A stretch of DNA of 41,812 nt from positions 1-41,812 of the forward strand of contig JAIKZD010000156.1 in NCBI GenBank assembly GCA_024682555.1. The letters run 5' to 3'. The translations under genes were made by a program, and so were the position numbers. The DNA comes from Lachnospiraceae bacterium (GTDB lineage: Bacteria > Bacillota > Clostridia > Lachnospirales > Lachnospiraceae). Under the pieces are notes generated by a model. The model worked only from the letters and a program-made list of their open reading frames with translations. It was not told the DNA's origin and made no database searches. Below, piece by piece: positions 17,002 to 25,276 of the stretch (position 1 is its first letter; each line of letters starts with the position of its first letter).

Positions 17002-18450
17002 ATGAAAGAAATAAGAACAAGATTTGCACCAAGCCCGACGGGAAGGATGCATGTGGGAAATCTGAGGACAGCATTGTACGCATATCTGATAGCAAAGCAT
17101 GAAAACGGGAAGTTTCTGCTGCGTATCGAGGATACGGATCAGGAAAGATATGTTGAAGGTGCGGTTGACATAATATACAGGACTCTTGCAAAAACAGGTC
17201 TGATACATGACGAAGGGCCCGACAAAGACGGCGGCGTAGGCCCTTATGTTCAGAGCAAACGTCAGGAAGCGGGAATATATCTTAAGTATGCAAAGCAGCT
17301 CATCGACGAAGGAAAGGCATACTACTGTTTTTGTACCAAAGAAAGACTTGAAGGCCTGTCGCAGAAGGTGGGGGATAAGGAGATCAATGTATATGACAAG
17401 CACTGCCTGAGCCTGACCAAAGAGGAGGTTCAGGAAAAGCTTGATGCCGGGCTTCCCTATGTTATCCGCCAGAACAATCCCAATACCGGTACCACAACAT
17501 TTCATGATGAGATATATGGTGATATTACGGTTGATAATGCGGAGCTTGATGATATGATCCTTATAAAGTCCGACGGATATCCCACCTATAATTTTGCCAA
17601 CGTCATAGATGATCATCTTATGGGAATAACCCACGTTGTAAGGGGCAATGAGTATCTTTCCTCTACACCCAAGTATAACAGGCTTTATGAGGCTTTCGGA
17701 TGGGAGATACCCGTCTATGTTCACTGCCCTCTTATTACCGATGAGGAGCATAAAAAGCTGTCAAAGAGGAGTGGGCATTCCTCCTATGAGGATCTTATCG
17801 AGGCAGGTTTTGTGTCGGAAGCTGTTGTTAATTTTGTGGCACTGCTTGGCTGGTCGCCCGAGGATAATGTGGAGATCATGTCTCTTGAAGAGCTCATACA
17901 GAAGTTTGATTATACGAAGATGAGCAAATCGCCGGCGGTTTTTGATTACACAAAGCTTAAATGGATGAACGGTGAATACTTAAAAGCCATGGACTTTGAC
18001 AGGTTCTATGAGATGGCGCTTCCGTATATCAAAGAAGTGATAACTAAGGATTATGATCTGAAAAAGATTGCAGGCATGGTAAAGACAAGGATAGAGATTT
18101 TTCCGGACATAAAGGAGCATATAGACTTCTTTGAAGAGCTTCCGGACTATGACATTTCGATGTATACGCACAAGAAGATGAAGACGGACAGCGCTTCGTC
18201 GATTAAGGTACTTAAGGAAGTCCTGCCTGTTTTGGCGGAATGTGATGATTATTCAAATGACAATCTCTTTAAGCTCCTGTCGGAATATGCAGCCTCAAAC
18301 GAATACAAGACCGGATTTGTAATGTGGCCGTTAAGGACATCCCTTTCGGGAAAACAGATGACACCGGGCGGCGCTACCGAACTCATGGAGATATTCGGTA
18401 AGGAAGAGTCCCTGCGCCGTATTGAGGACGGGATACAGAGACTGTCCTGA
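17002..18450 (+). CDS. gltX: Glutamyl-tRNA synthetase
   Basis: Charges tRNA-Glu with glutamate. About 482 residues from the ATG at 17002; the upstream in-frame ATG at 16900 adds an unrelated lysine-rich tail and is rejected. Class I signatures: [19 protein letters not shown] (HIGH-type) and the KLSKRSGH loop (KMSKS-type), with [13 protein letters not shown] after the first. The C-terminal anticodon-binding domain ends at [21 protein letters not shown] long minus-strand frame opposite its 5' half is a shadow. Confidence 0.96.
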   Translation: MKEIRTRFAPSPTGRMHVGNLRTALYAYLIAKHENGKFLLRIEDTDQERYVEGAVDIIYRTLAKTGLIHDEGPDKDGGVGPYVQSKRQEAGIYLKYAKQLIDEGKAYYCFCTKERLEGLSQKVGDKEINVYDKHCLSLTKEEVQEKLDAGLPYVIRQNNPNTGTTTFHDEIYGDITVDNAELDDMILIKSDGYPTYNFANVIDDHLMGITHVVRGNEYLSSTPKYNRLYEAFGWEIPVYVHCPLITDEEHKKLSKRSGHSSYEDLIEAGFVSEAVVNFVALLGWSPEDNVEIMSLEELIQKFDYTKMSKSPAVFDYTKLKWMNGEYLKAMDFDRFYEMALPYIKEVITKDYDLKKIAGMVKTRIEIFPDIKEHIDFFEELPDYDISMYTHKKMKTDSASSIKVLKEVLPVLAECDDYSNDNLFKLLSEYAASNEYKTGFVMWPLRTSLSGKQMTPGGATELMEIFGKEESLRRIEDGIQRLS

Positions 18451-18473
18451 GGCTTAGTCAGCATCAATATGAG

Positions 18474-18517
18474 GGGGACGGATCCCTGATCGGCACAGCT
18501 GTCACAAAACCGTCCCC
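18474..18517. repeat. REP-like inverted repeat after gltX
   Basis: GGGGACGG (18474-18481) and CCGTCCCC (18510-18517) form a perfect 8-bp inverted repeat around a 28-base loop. The right arm is part of TCACAAAACCGTCCCC (18502-18517). Its reverse complement, GGGGACGGTTTTGTGA, is the best form of the dispersed motif of this region. Confidence 0.8.
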
Positions 18518-18573
18518 GATTGGGACCGGTCACAGAAAAAGAAAGAGGGGCAATCGAAAGGAAATAACGCATA

Positions 18574-20577
18574 TTGAAAAAAACAAATACTGAACAGCAA
18601 ATGGCCATCCGGCATAAGGATGGCCCGATGCTCTTACTTGCAGGACCCGGTTCGGGAAAGACCCATACGCTTGTGAGCAGAATATGCTATCTTACACAGG
18701 TATACGGGGTACCGCCGGATAAGATCCTGACGCTGACCTTCTCCAAGGAGGCAGCATATGAAATGAGAAACAGATATTTAAGCAGATCTGAAAGCAAAGA
18801 TCAGTCAGTTCATTTCGGAACATTTCATGCCGTATTCTATCACATATTGAAAAAGCAGAAGCTTTACAACGACGGCAGTATTTTAACTCACAAAGAAAAA
18901 ACGGAATTTATAAGGTATGCGGGAAAGCGCTTAGGCATTAAAGAAGCCGGGGAAGAAACCTGGCAGGAGGAAATGCTTTCAAGGATCACGGTCAGGAAAA
19001 AGAAATATATGACCGGAAGCGGATCATCTATGCCCGGATCAGCAGATGCTTTGGATGCCTGCGAAGAGGCCGGTGAAGAGAGCATGTTTTTTGAAAAGCT
19101 TTATGACATCTATGAAAGCAGATGCAGGAGTGAAAAAAAGATCGACTTTGATGACATGATGATCGAATGCATAAAGCTTTTGAAGGCAGTCCCCAAAGTG
19201 CTTAAGAAATGGCAGGATAAATATGACTACATACTGGTCGATGAATTTCAGGACATCGACAATATGCAGTATGAAATATTAAAGCTTCTTGCAGGGACAA
19301 AAAGGAACCTTTTCATGGTAGGGGATGATGACCAGAGCATATACGGTTTCCGGGGAGCTGATCCTTCGATAATGCTGAGGCTTAAGGAAGATTTTGAAGA
19401 TCTGATAACGGTGAATCTTAAGCTTAATTACCGCTCCGCATCTTCGGTCATAGAGACTGCCCGGGCGGTAATATCGCATAACAGGACAAGATATACCAAG
19501 GAGCAGTTTCCGGTGTCCGATGAAAAAGGGTCTGTTTACGCGGAGATTTTTCCGGATCATATTAAAGAGGCCGAATATGTGGCAGAACACATAGCTAAAC
19601 TGCTTGAGGGCAATAAGGAGATGACGATAGGGATCCTTTACAGGACCGCAAGGTGTGCGGATCATCTCGAATCTGTGCTCCGTAACCGGGGTATTACCTA
19701 TGAAAGAAGGGAGTCCGACAGGAATTTTTATGATCAGGAAAACATAAAAGATATAATTGCATATTTTTATCTGACCTGGGATCCGGGGGACAGGAAGCAT
19801 CTTCTGAGGATATTGAACAGACCGGAAAGAGGACTGTCGAGAGAGGCTTTTGCCTATGATACGGAGGCTTCATCCTTTGACCTTTTGAAAGATTATTACG
19901 GGGATGATGAGGATAAACTTAAGGTTATAGAAAAGCTGCACAGGGATATCATCTTTATTAAGGATCTGCCGCCGCAGGCCGCGGTAAGATATATCCTCAA
20001 AGGCATCGGATATGAAAAATATATGGGAAGGCACGAGACAAATATTCTGTCAAAGCCGGAAATGGCATCTGGCAGACAGGGAATGGCCGATGGACGGGAA
20101 TTGTCCTGTGCCCCTGAATTATCCGATGGTGGGAATTCCCTTATAAGCGATGGATACAGGTGCGTTGAAGAATTCATCGCACTTTGCAGAAACTGCAGAT
20201 CTATAGGATCATTTATCTTTATGTATGAGGAATATCTCGAAGACCTGGGCAAAAAGGGATTCGTCACCGAGAAAAGCGATCATAAGGGAATTCCGGTAAT
20301 GCAGACCGTTCACGCATCAAAAGGGCTTGAGTATGACGCCGTTTTCATAATAGGACTTGAGGAAGGATTTTTTCCTCATAAAAAGGCCAGATCGGAATCT
20401 GATATAGAAGAGGAACGAAGGCTTTTCTATGTAGCCTTAACCAGAGCTAAAAGTGAGCTTTATCTTTGCGGCAGAAAGCTTGACGGTTTCGGGAAGCGGG
20501 AATCCCGCTTCCTTCATGAAACAGGGCTTGTGGTTAATCAAATCAATCAGGGAGGTAATCAGAGGACAGTTTTGTGA
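18574..20577 (+). CDS. UvrD/PcrA-family superfamily 1 DNA helicase
   Basis: A 667-residue ATP-dependent 3'-5' helicase-like protein. Motif I is LLAGPGSGKTHTLV. Motif II is LVDEFQDIDNMQ, followed by QSIYGFRGADPS and LNYRSASSVIE. Motifs V and VI are TVHASKGLEYDAVFIIGLEEG and EERRLFYVALTRAK. It is shorter than PcrA (~730) and lacks the usual C-terminal extension. The TTG start at 18574 is chosen because the conserved N-terminus begins there; the next ATG would remove part of the Q-motif. The last codons (NQRTVL) and the stop are built from the dispersed REP-like motif, so the tail may be acquired sequence. Confidence 0.9.
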   Translation: MKKTNTEQQMAIRHKDGPMLLLAGPGSGKTHTLVSRICYLTQVYGVPPDKILTLTFSKEAAYEMRNRYLSRSESKDQSVHFGTFHAVFYHILKKQKLYNDGSILTHKEKTEFIRYAGKRLGIKEAGEETWQEEMLSRITVRKKKYMTGSGSSMPGSADALDACEEAGEESMFFEKLYDIYESRCRSEKKIDFDDMMIECIKLLKAVPKVLKKWQDKYDYILVDEFQDIDNMQYEILKLLAGTKRNLFMVGDDDQSIYGFRGADPSIMLRLKEDFEDLITVNLKLNYRSASSVIETARAVISHNRTRYTKEQFPVSDEKGSVYAEIFPDHIKEAEYVAEHIAKLLEGNKEMTIGILYRTARCADHLESVLRNRGITYERRESDRNFYDQENIKDIIAYFYLTWDPGDRKHLLRILNRPERGLSREAFAYDTEASSFDLLKDYYGDDEDKLKVIEKLHRDIIFIKDLPPQAAVRYILKGIGYEKYMGRHETNILSKPEMASGRQGMADGRELSCAPELSDGGNSLISDGYRCVEEFIALCRNCRSIGSFIFMYEEYLEDLGKKGFVTEKSDHKGIPVMQTVHASKGLEYDAVFIIGLEEGFFPHKKARSESDIEEERRLFYVALTRAKSELYLCGRKLDGFGKRESRFLHETGLVVNQINQGGNQRTVL

Positions 20578-20725
20578 TTTACCACGCTGTGATTTATCTT
20601 GCTGAGATATACTTTGCTGCGATTTGCCTTAATGGGATTTGACTTGCTGAGATTTACTTTGCTGCGATTTATCTTGCTATGATTTACTTCGTTGGAATTT
20701 CCCTGTTGTAGTTTTCACCGCTGTT
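20576..20725 (+). repeat. 15-bp tandem repeat array, ten imperfect units
   Basis: Ten consecutive 15-base units starting with the last two bases of the helicase stop codon. The consensus is GATTTACCTTGCTGN; units 1-8 are clearly related and units 9-10 are degraded (AATTTCCCTGTTGTA, GTTTTCACCGCTGTT). It lies outside the coding region apart from the shared stop. Confidence 0.8.
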
Positions 20726-20964
20726 ATTGGATCGGTTCTGTTTGTGAGGTTATATCTATGCAGCGGGATATGCACCCTATAGCAGCGTTATAGGTTCTGT
20801 CGGAATGTTTGTGGGTTGTTTGCGGGTGTATGACACGATACATAGGAGGGCGGGAAGCTGTTTATGTATAAGCAGATATTCTTTCGAAGGCTTTTGTGCA
20901 TGCCATATGAGATGAAGCAGCTTTTCGCACGCACTTATAAATTACCTGGAGAGTTCTGTGCCAG
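20726..20964. other. Non-coding stretch between the two tandem arrays
   Basis: No convincing gene, promoter or terminator is seen. The only structure noted is at 20892-20908, whose reverse complement (TATGGCATGCACAAAAG) resembles the GCATGCACA part of the 64-bp repeat, so it may be a decayed inverted half-unit. Confidence 0.5.
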
Positions 20965-21426
20965 CCAAATGTGGAAAAGTGGTGATAGGCATGCATAGCA
21001 AAAGGATGCCTGTTGGACTCCATGCAAGCCAAATTGGGAAAAGTGGTAATAGGCATGCACAGCAAAAGGACGCCTGCTGGACTCCATGCAAGCCAAATGG
21101 GGGAAAAGTGGTGATAGGTATGCACAGCAAAAGGACGCCTGTTGGACTCCATGCAAGCCAAATTGGGAAAAGTGGTGATAGGCATGCACAGCAACAGAAT
21201 GCCCGGGGGATTCTGTGCAGACCAAATGAGGAAAAGTGGTAATAGGCATGCACAACGCAGAATGAGCAGCGGATTCTGTGCAGGCCAAATGGGGAAAAGT
21301 GGTGATAGGCATGCACAACGCAGAGTGACCAGCGGATTCTGTACAGGTCAAATGGGGAAAAGTGATGATAGGCATGCACAGTAACGAATGCACAGTGTAG
21401 AATGCCCGGTGGGCTCCAGGCATGCA
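20965..21426. repeat. ~64-bp tandem repeat array, seven units
   Basis: Units start at 20965, 21029, 21093, 21158, 21222, 21285 and 21348, with lengths 64, 64, 65, 64, 63, 63 and about 79. Each begins CCAAATNNGGAAAAGTGG (TCAAAT in the last), then TRATAGGCATGCAC, with a palindromic GCATGC in the middle. The second half is variable. Units 1-3 carry a GGACGCCTGTTGGACTCC type. Units 4-6 carry a CAGAAT...ATTCTG hairpin type with loop changes, and unit 7 a GCCCGGTGGGC hairpin. Periods that are not multiples of three argue against coding. It ends about 90 bases before the nuclease-like gene. Confidence 0.92.
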
Positions 21427-21512
21427 AAAGAAAGCGGAGGTGCAGAAATTTCTATATCCCATATTAGAACTGAATACAAGAGTTGATACGGTTGGAAAGG
21501 AGAGTTTGATCA

Positions 21513-22313
21513 GTGGAAAACTATAGAGAATTACTTATTCAGCAGGAAAAGCTTGTGAATGAGTTATTAGTCCAGACAGAAAAACACCTTAGGACTATCA
21601 GAATTAAGGAGGACAGAAAAGTCAAAATCATAAAAAGGAAGCATGTCAATCAATACTATTTAGTGGATAATACTGGAAAAAGAGTGTATGTCAGGAAGAA
21701 AGATGAAGGGATCGTGCAAAAAATACTTCAAAGGGATTACTATATTGAAGTAAGTAAGAAACTCTCGAATTTGAGCGGAAGTCTCAGAAGATTTCTCAAG
21801 ACATATGACATCGACTCTATCCTGAAGGTTTACGATTCCATGAGTGAGGCGAGAAGGGAACTGATCAGACCCATCTTGCCATCGGATGAAGAGTATATTA
21901 TTGAATGGATGGAAAGGAACAAGGGAGGAAAGAATACATTTCCGGAACAGGGGATGTTTCTTACCAACAAAGGAGAGTATGTGCGTTCAAAATCAGAAAA
22001 AATCCTGGCGGATCTATTCCTTAAACATGGTATACCTTACAGCTACGAACCTGAATTTATAACAGAAGATCATATCAGTCTATATCCCGATTTTGTTGTG
22101 CTGAATGTTAAAAGAAGAAAAACGATATATTGGGAGCATTTCGGACTTATAACGGATGGAGAGTATGCCAGGAAGAACCTGCAAAAGCTGAACAAGTATG
22201 AAAGGAGCGGATTAGAGATTGGAAAGAATTTAGTCTTTTCAATGGAATCCGAGACAGAGCCGCTTAATGTAAAAGAAGTGGAGAAAAAGATAAAAAGATA
22301 CTGCCTCGCCTGA
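21513..22313 (+). CDS. Uncharacterised protein with probable PD-(D/E)XK nuclease-like domain
   Basis: A 266-residue protein that I cannot name. The N-terminal half is lysine-rich and predicted helical (QEKLVNELLVQTEKHLRTIR). The C-terminal half reads like a restriction-endonuclease fold: RSKSEKILADLFLKHGIPYSYEPEF would be the first helix with Glu162. LYPDFVVLN supplies Asp193, and KTIYWEHFGL supplies Glu208, with His209 where the K of ExK is usual. Start: GTG at 21513 with AAAGGAG about 10 bases upstream. By eye the gene is more A-rich than its neighbours, suggesting transfer. It stands alone, behind the 64-bp array. It could be a nuclease or a binding protein with a dead fold. Confidence 0.7.
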   Translation: MENYRELLIQQEKLVNELLVQTEKHLRTIRIKEDRKVKIIKRKHVNQYYLVDNTGKRVYVRKKDEGIVQKILQRDYYIEVSKKLSNLSGSLRRFLKTYDIDSILKVYDSMSEARRELIRPILPSDEEYIIEWMERNKGGKNTFPEQGMFLTNKGEYVRSKSEKILADLFLKHGIPYSYEPEFITEDHISLYPDFVVLNVKRRKTIYWEHFGLITDGEYARKNLQKLNKYERSGLEIGKNLVFSMESETEPLNVKEVEKKIKRYCLA

Positions 22314-22490
22314 TCAATGAGTGTGTAAGAGAACTTAAGAAATCAGGCGTTTCCATCGGACAAATATCGCCTGACGGTAATGACTTATTATGCTGTGCAA
22401 AAAAATGAAAACCGCAGGTCATCGCAATCGATCACAGAACTGTTTCCTGATTGCCCTTTTGATTGACGCGAAAATCCGGGAGGAGGGTAA
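22314..22490. other. Intergenic stretch with one hairpin
   Basis: TCAGGCG and CGCCTGA (around 22347-22376) form a 7-bp inverted repeat with an ~18-base loop and no T-tract, so it is not a clear terminator. Further on, GGAGGGTAATCACAGGAC (from 22480) resembles the sequence at the helicase stop (GGAGGTAATCAGAGGAC). Confidence 0.45.
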
Positions 22491-23471
22491 TCACAGGACC
22501 GTCCCCCGGTTGTAACCTGACTCAAGATCCACGATCTGCTTTAAGGGACGATTTTCACAATAGTTAACAAAATCCTCCGCAAAAAGGCTTACTATCTTCT
22601 CGACCGTATGGGGAAGAGTCCAGTTTCCTGCCGCATGGGTCGTAAGGATCAGGCGCGGACAATCCCATAAGGTATTGTCTTTATCAAGGGGTTCTTTTTC
22701 AAATACATCAAGTGCTGCGCCGCCGAGGCTTCCCTCTCTGAGGATCCTTTCAAGTGCCTTTTCATCGAGCACATTTCCTCTCCCTACGTTTACGATATAT
22801 GCATCTTCAGGCAACAGTCTTATTCTGTCCTCGTTTAAGAGACCTATGGTATCCGGAGTTGAAGGAAGGCTTAGAATAAGAACATCCGTTTCGGGAAGTA
22901 TCTCATCTATCTCATGTAACGAAGCGATCCTGTCATAGATATTTTCGGGGTTTGAGCCTCTGCGGTTTATTCCGGTCATGCAGGCGGGTTTAAAACCTCT
23001 GATCCTCATTGCGGCTTCATTTCCGATGTCTCCGGTTCCGACAAAGGTGACCCTTGCACCATAAAGTGATCGAACGGGGAGCTGATTTTCCCATATCCGG
23101 TCTTCTTTAAGCTTTATATATTCGGGGCGTCTCCGCATGACCTCAAGGATCATCATAACAATGTGTTCAGCGATCGTAACACCGTAGGCACCCGATGAAC
23201 TGGTCAGCATAATACCGGTGCCCCTGACTTTATCCAGAAAATGATCAACACCGGCGGAAGGCGTACACACCCATTTTATGCTGCTTCCCGGTCTGACCAG
23301 ATTACTGTCAAACCCGAACACGATCTCGGCTTTCTCGGCCTCTTTAACGGCTTCAGCACGATCGTTGCAGAATATTGTCTCAAATCCGTATCCGGCAGCC
23401 AGTTCGTCAATGTATTTTCTCTGCTCCTCGTTTAAAGGCGGAAAAGATATAACCAGTTTTCTTTTATTCAT
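22491..23471 (-). CDS. D-2-hydroxyacid dehydrogenase family protein
   Basis: A 326-residue NAD(P)-dependent oxidoreductase of the D-isomer 2-hydroxyacid dehydrogenase family, which reduces 2-oxo acids; the substrate cannot be told. The NAD-binding loop is FVGTGDIGNEAAMRI, followed by LSLPSTPDTIGLLN, IVNVGRGNVLDEKAL (with the conserved R) and the catalytic THAAGNW histidine. A good Shine-Dalgarno (GGAGG) precedes the ATG. Its last five residues, RGTVL, and the stop come from the REP-like motif at 22491-22507, the same motif that ends the helicase gene on the other strand. Confidence 0.88.
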   Translation of the reverse strand: MNKRKLVISFPPLNEEQRKYIDELAAGYGFETIFCNDRAEAVKEAEKAEIVFGFDSNLVRPGSSIKWVCTPSAGVDHFLDKVRGTGIMLTSSSGAYGVTIAEHIVMMILEVMRRRPEYIKLKEDRIWENQLPVRSLYGARVTFVGTGDIGNEAAMRIRGFKPACMTGINRRGSNPENIYDRIASLHEIDEILPETDVLILSLPSTPDTIGLLNEDRIRLLPEDAYIVNVGRGNVLDEKALERILREGSLGGAALDVFEKEPLDKDNTLWDCPRLILTTHAAGNWTLPHTVEKIVSLFAEDFVNYCENRPLKQIVDLESGYNRGTVL

Positions 23472-23903
23472 ACAAACCTCCGGGAATTCTTGTCAGTAAA
23501 TCATTCTTAAAGGATTATCGCATATTTTATCATTCAAAAATATATATAATCGTTCGGAATCTTCGTATTTTTCTATTTGTGGGAGGATAAAATCCGGTGA
23601 TCGTCTCGATCAGAAAATCCTCCCTTTGTTGTGTCTATAGCATCGTCTCGACCAGAGAATCCGTCCTTTATTGTGTCTATAGAAATTGTATCGATCATAG
23701 AATCAGCTCTTTATTGTGCATATAGTGATCGTACGAACACAAAACCGTCCGTCTCGGGAGCGTTTCTCACGGTAAAACGGAAGGATTATGTCTCAGCAGG
23801 GTCATTTTATTGATAATAATCCTTGCATAATGAATTCTTGAGCGATAATATATCAAACAGATATATCAAATAGATATATTGTAAAGATTTATAAGGAGAG
23901 CTT
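23472..23903. repeat. Intergenic region with three to four 43-bp imperfect tandem repeats
   Basis: Units at 23600-23641, 23642-23684 and 23685-23727 share the pattern ATCGTCTCGATCAGA, then TTTATTGTGTCTATAG. A fourth unit from 23728 is degenerate and includes ACAAAACCGTCC (23739-23750), which matches 12 bases of the REP-like motif. The rest is AT-rich; no convincing gene is seen on either strand. Confidence 0.75.
23847..23880. promoter_or_regulatory. Phased 13-bp repeats, probable PadR operator
   Basis: ATATATCAAACA, then GATATATCAAATA, then GATATATT lie in register with a 13-base period. The outer halves AATATATC (23847-23854) and GATATATT (23873-23880) are a perfect inverted pair. The element ends about 20 bases before the padR Shine-Dalgarno, the expected place for autoregulation by PadR. 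Confidence 0.6.
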
Positions 23904-24464
23904 ATGGCAAAGGATAAAAAGATAGATATGGTCATCCTGGGGCTGCTCAGTCACGAGGATCTAACGGGATATGATATCAAGAAAAGGATCGACGGAGCTG
24001 TCAGTTTCTTCTGGAAGGGCAGTTTCGGGAATATTTATCCTGCACTTAAAGATATGGAGAGCATGGGCCTGATAGGAAAAAAAGATACCTCGGTTGGAGG
24101 GCGGGAACGCGTCTCTTATCATATTCTGGAAAAGGGGAAAGAACAGCTTGTTAAATGGCTCAGGGAGGAACAGGCAGGTAATGAGCTACGATATGAGACG
24201 CTTTTGAAGTTATTCTTCGGAGGAGTACAGGGCAAGGATATCTCCATAAGGAATATTGAATTATTTGAGGATCAGATCCGGAGTAACCTGACTTTACTTA
24301 AAGGTTATGCAGACACACTGGAAAAGAATTTAGACAATAATGATCATGTTTACTACTATCTGACGGTATCCTTTGGGATCGATACTTATGAAGCCTATCT
24401 GAAATGGTGTGTAAAAGCAAAGAAAATGCTGAAGGAAAAGATTAAAGAAGGAGAAATATTATGA
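23904..24464 (+). CDS. PadR family transcriptional regulator
   Basis: A 186-residue regulator. The PadR winged-helix domain covers residues ~8-85: ILGLLSHEDLTGYDIKKRID, then FGNIYPALKDMESMGLI and the wing RVSYHILEKGKEQL. The C-terminal ~100 residues form the helical dimerisation domain of the longer subfamily (PadR_C type). It probably represses its own operon with the downstream 4Fe-4S membrane protein through the phased sites just upstream; the stop and next start overlap (ATGA). The inducer is unknown. Confidence 0.9.
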   Translation: MAKDKKIDMVILGLLSHEDLTGYDIKKRIDGAVSFFWKGSFGNIYPALKDMESMGLIGKKDTSVGGRERVSYHILEKGKEQLVKWLREEQAGNELRYETLLKLFFGGVQGKDISIRNIELFEDQIRSNLTLLKGYADTLEKNLDNNDHVYYYLTVSFGIDTYEAYLKWCVKAKKMLKEKIKEGEIL

Positions 24465-25204
24465 GACAAAAGATAAGAAAAACCATATTGATCATATCGT
24501 TTCTTTTGTTCCCGGTCACCATATGGTATTTTTCTCCGTATCTTATTATACGGGCGGCATCTGAACATATAATGAACGGAAGCTTTATTGTATTTGTATT
24601 AATGCTTGTTCTGTCAATGTTTTTCGGAAGGGCATGGTGCGGATATCTATGTCCGGCCGGAGGGCTTCAGGAATGTCTGGCAATGTGCAATGACAATCCG
24701 GTAAAAGGCGGCCGGAGAAACCGGATTAAATATGTTATCTGGGTCATCTGGATCATCGCCGTGATCGTTACATTTATTCTCGGCAAAGGCAAAGTAACTG
24801 TCAATCCGTTCTATATGACCGATCGCGGGATATCGGTTTCGCAGATTTATGATTATGTGATTTATTATGGAGTTGTATTGATACTTGTACTGCCGGCCCT
24901 GATCCATGGCAAAAGGGCAACCTGTCATTATATCTGCTGGATGGCTCCGTTTATGGTTATAGGGAGTTCTCTGGGGAGAGTGCTGCATCTGCCGCAGCTG
25001 CATATTGAGGCGGAAAAAACCGACTGCGTTTCCTGCGGAAGATGTTCTAAAGTCTGTCCGATGGGGCTTGATGTAAAACAGATGGTTGCGGAAGAAAAAA
25101 ATCAAAGCTGTACGGAATGCATACAGTGTGGAGCTTGCGTGGATGCATGCCCTAAGAAGGTTTTGAAATATAAAATTGTATGGAAAACAAACAGCAGATC
25201 CTGA
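24461..25204 (+). CDS. Membrane 4Fe-4S binding protein (NapH/YccM-like)
   Basis: A 247-residue polytopic iron-sulphur protein. Hydrophobic helices lie near residues 8-28, 32-50, 88-108 and 125-145. After the second helix is the RAWCGYLCPAGGLQEC motif, a CxxxCP signature typical of NapH/CcoG/YccM electron-transfer proteins. A second CHYICW site follows the last helices. The C-terminus has two ferredoxin-type clusters, CVSCGRCSKVCPMGL and CTECIQCGACVDACPK. The probable role is electron transfer at the membrane; donor and acceptor are unknown. It is co-transcribed with the PadR gene. Confidence 0.85.
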   Translation: MRQKIRKTILIISFLLFPVTIWYFSPYLIIRAASEHIMNGSFIVFVLMLVLSMFFGRAWCGYLCPAGGLQECLAMCNDNPVKGGRRNRIKYVIWVIWIIAVIVTFILGKGKVTVNPFYMTDRGISVSQIYDYVIYYGVVLILVLPALIHGKRATCHYICWMAPFMVIGSSLGRVLHLPQLHIEAEKTDCVSCGRCSKVCPMGLDVKQMVAEEKNQSCTECIQCGACVDACPKKVLKYKIVWKTNSRS

Positions 25205-25237
25205 TCGTATCTTAATTGCAATGGAACCTTCCCCTGA

Positions 25238-25267
25238 TTGCAAAAATATTACAGGTAATGATATAAT
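25238..25267 (+). promoter_or_regulatory. Promoter of the tRNA-Ala gene
   Basis: TTGCAA (25238-25243), an 18-base spacer and a perfect TATAAT (25262-25267) lie 10 bases before the mature tRNA 5' end. Confidence 0.7.
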
Positions 25268-25276
25268 ACCCGGAAA

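Noticed and set aside
16741-17751. 336-residue minus-strand frame opposite gltX
   Set aside because: It is a shadow of the clearly conserved gltX on the plus strand and has no family resemblance.
20965-21426. CRISPR array
   Set aside because: The unit length (~64) and fixed core are superficially similar, but the would-be spacers are near-copies of each other, unit lengths drift (63-65, last ~79), and no cas genes are present.
20862-21462. Long overlapping reading frames on both strands through the 64-bp array (His/Leu/Cys-rich repeat proteins)
   Set aside because: The repeat period is not a multiple of three, so the frame changes from unit to unit; frames are open on both strands because the repeat lacks stops; no convincing ribosome binding site.
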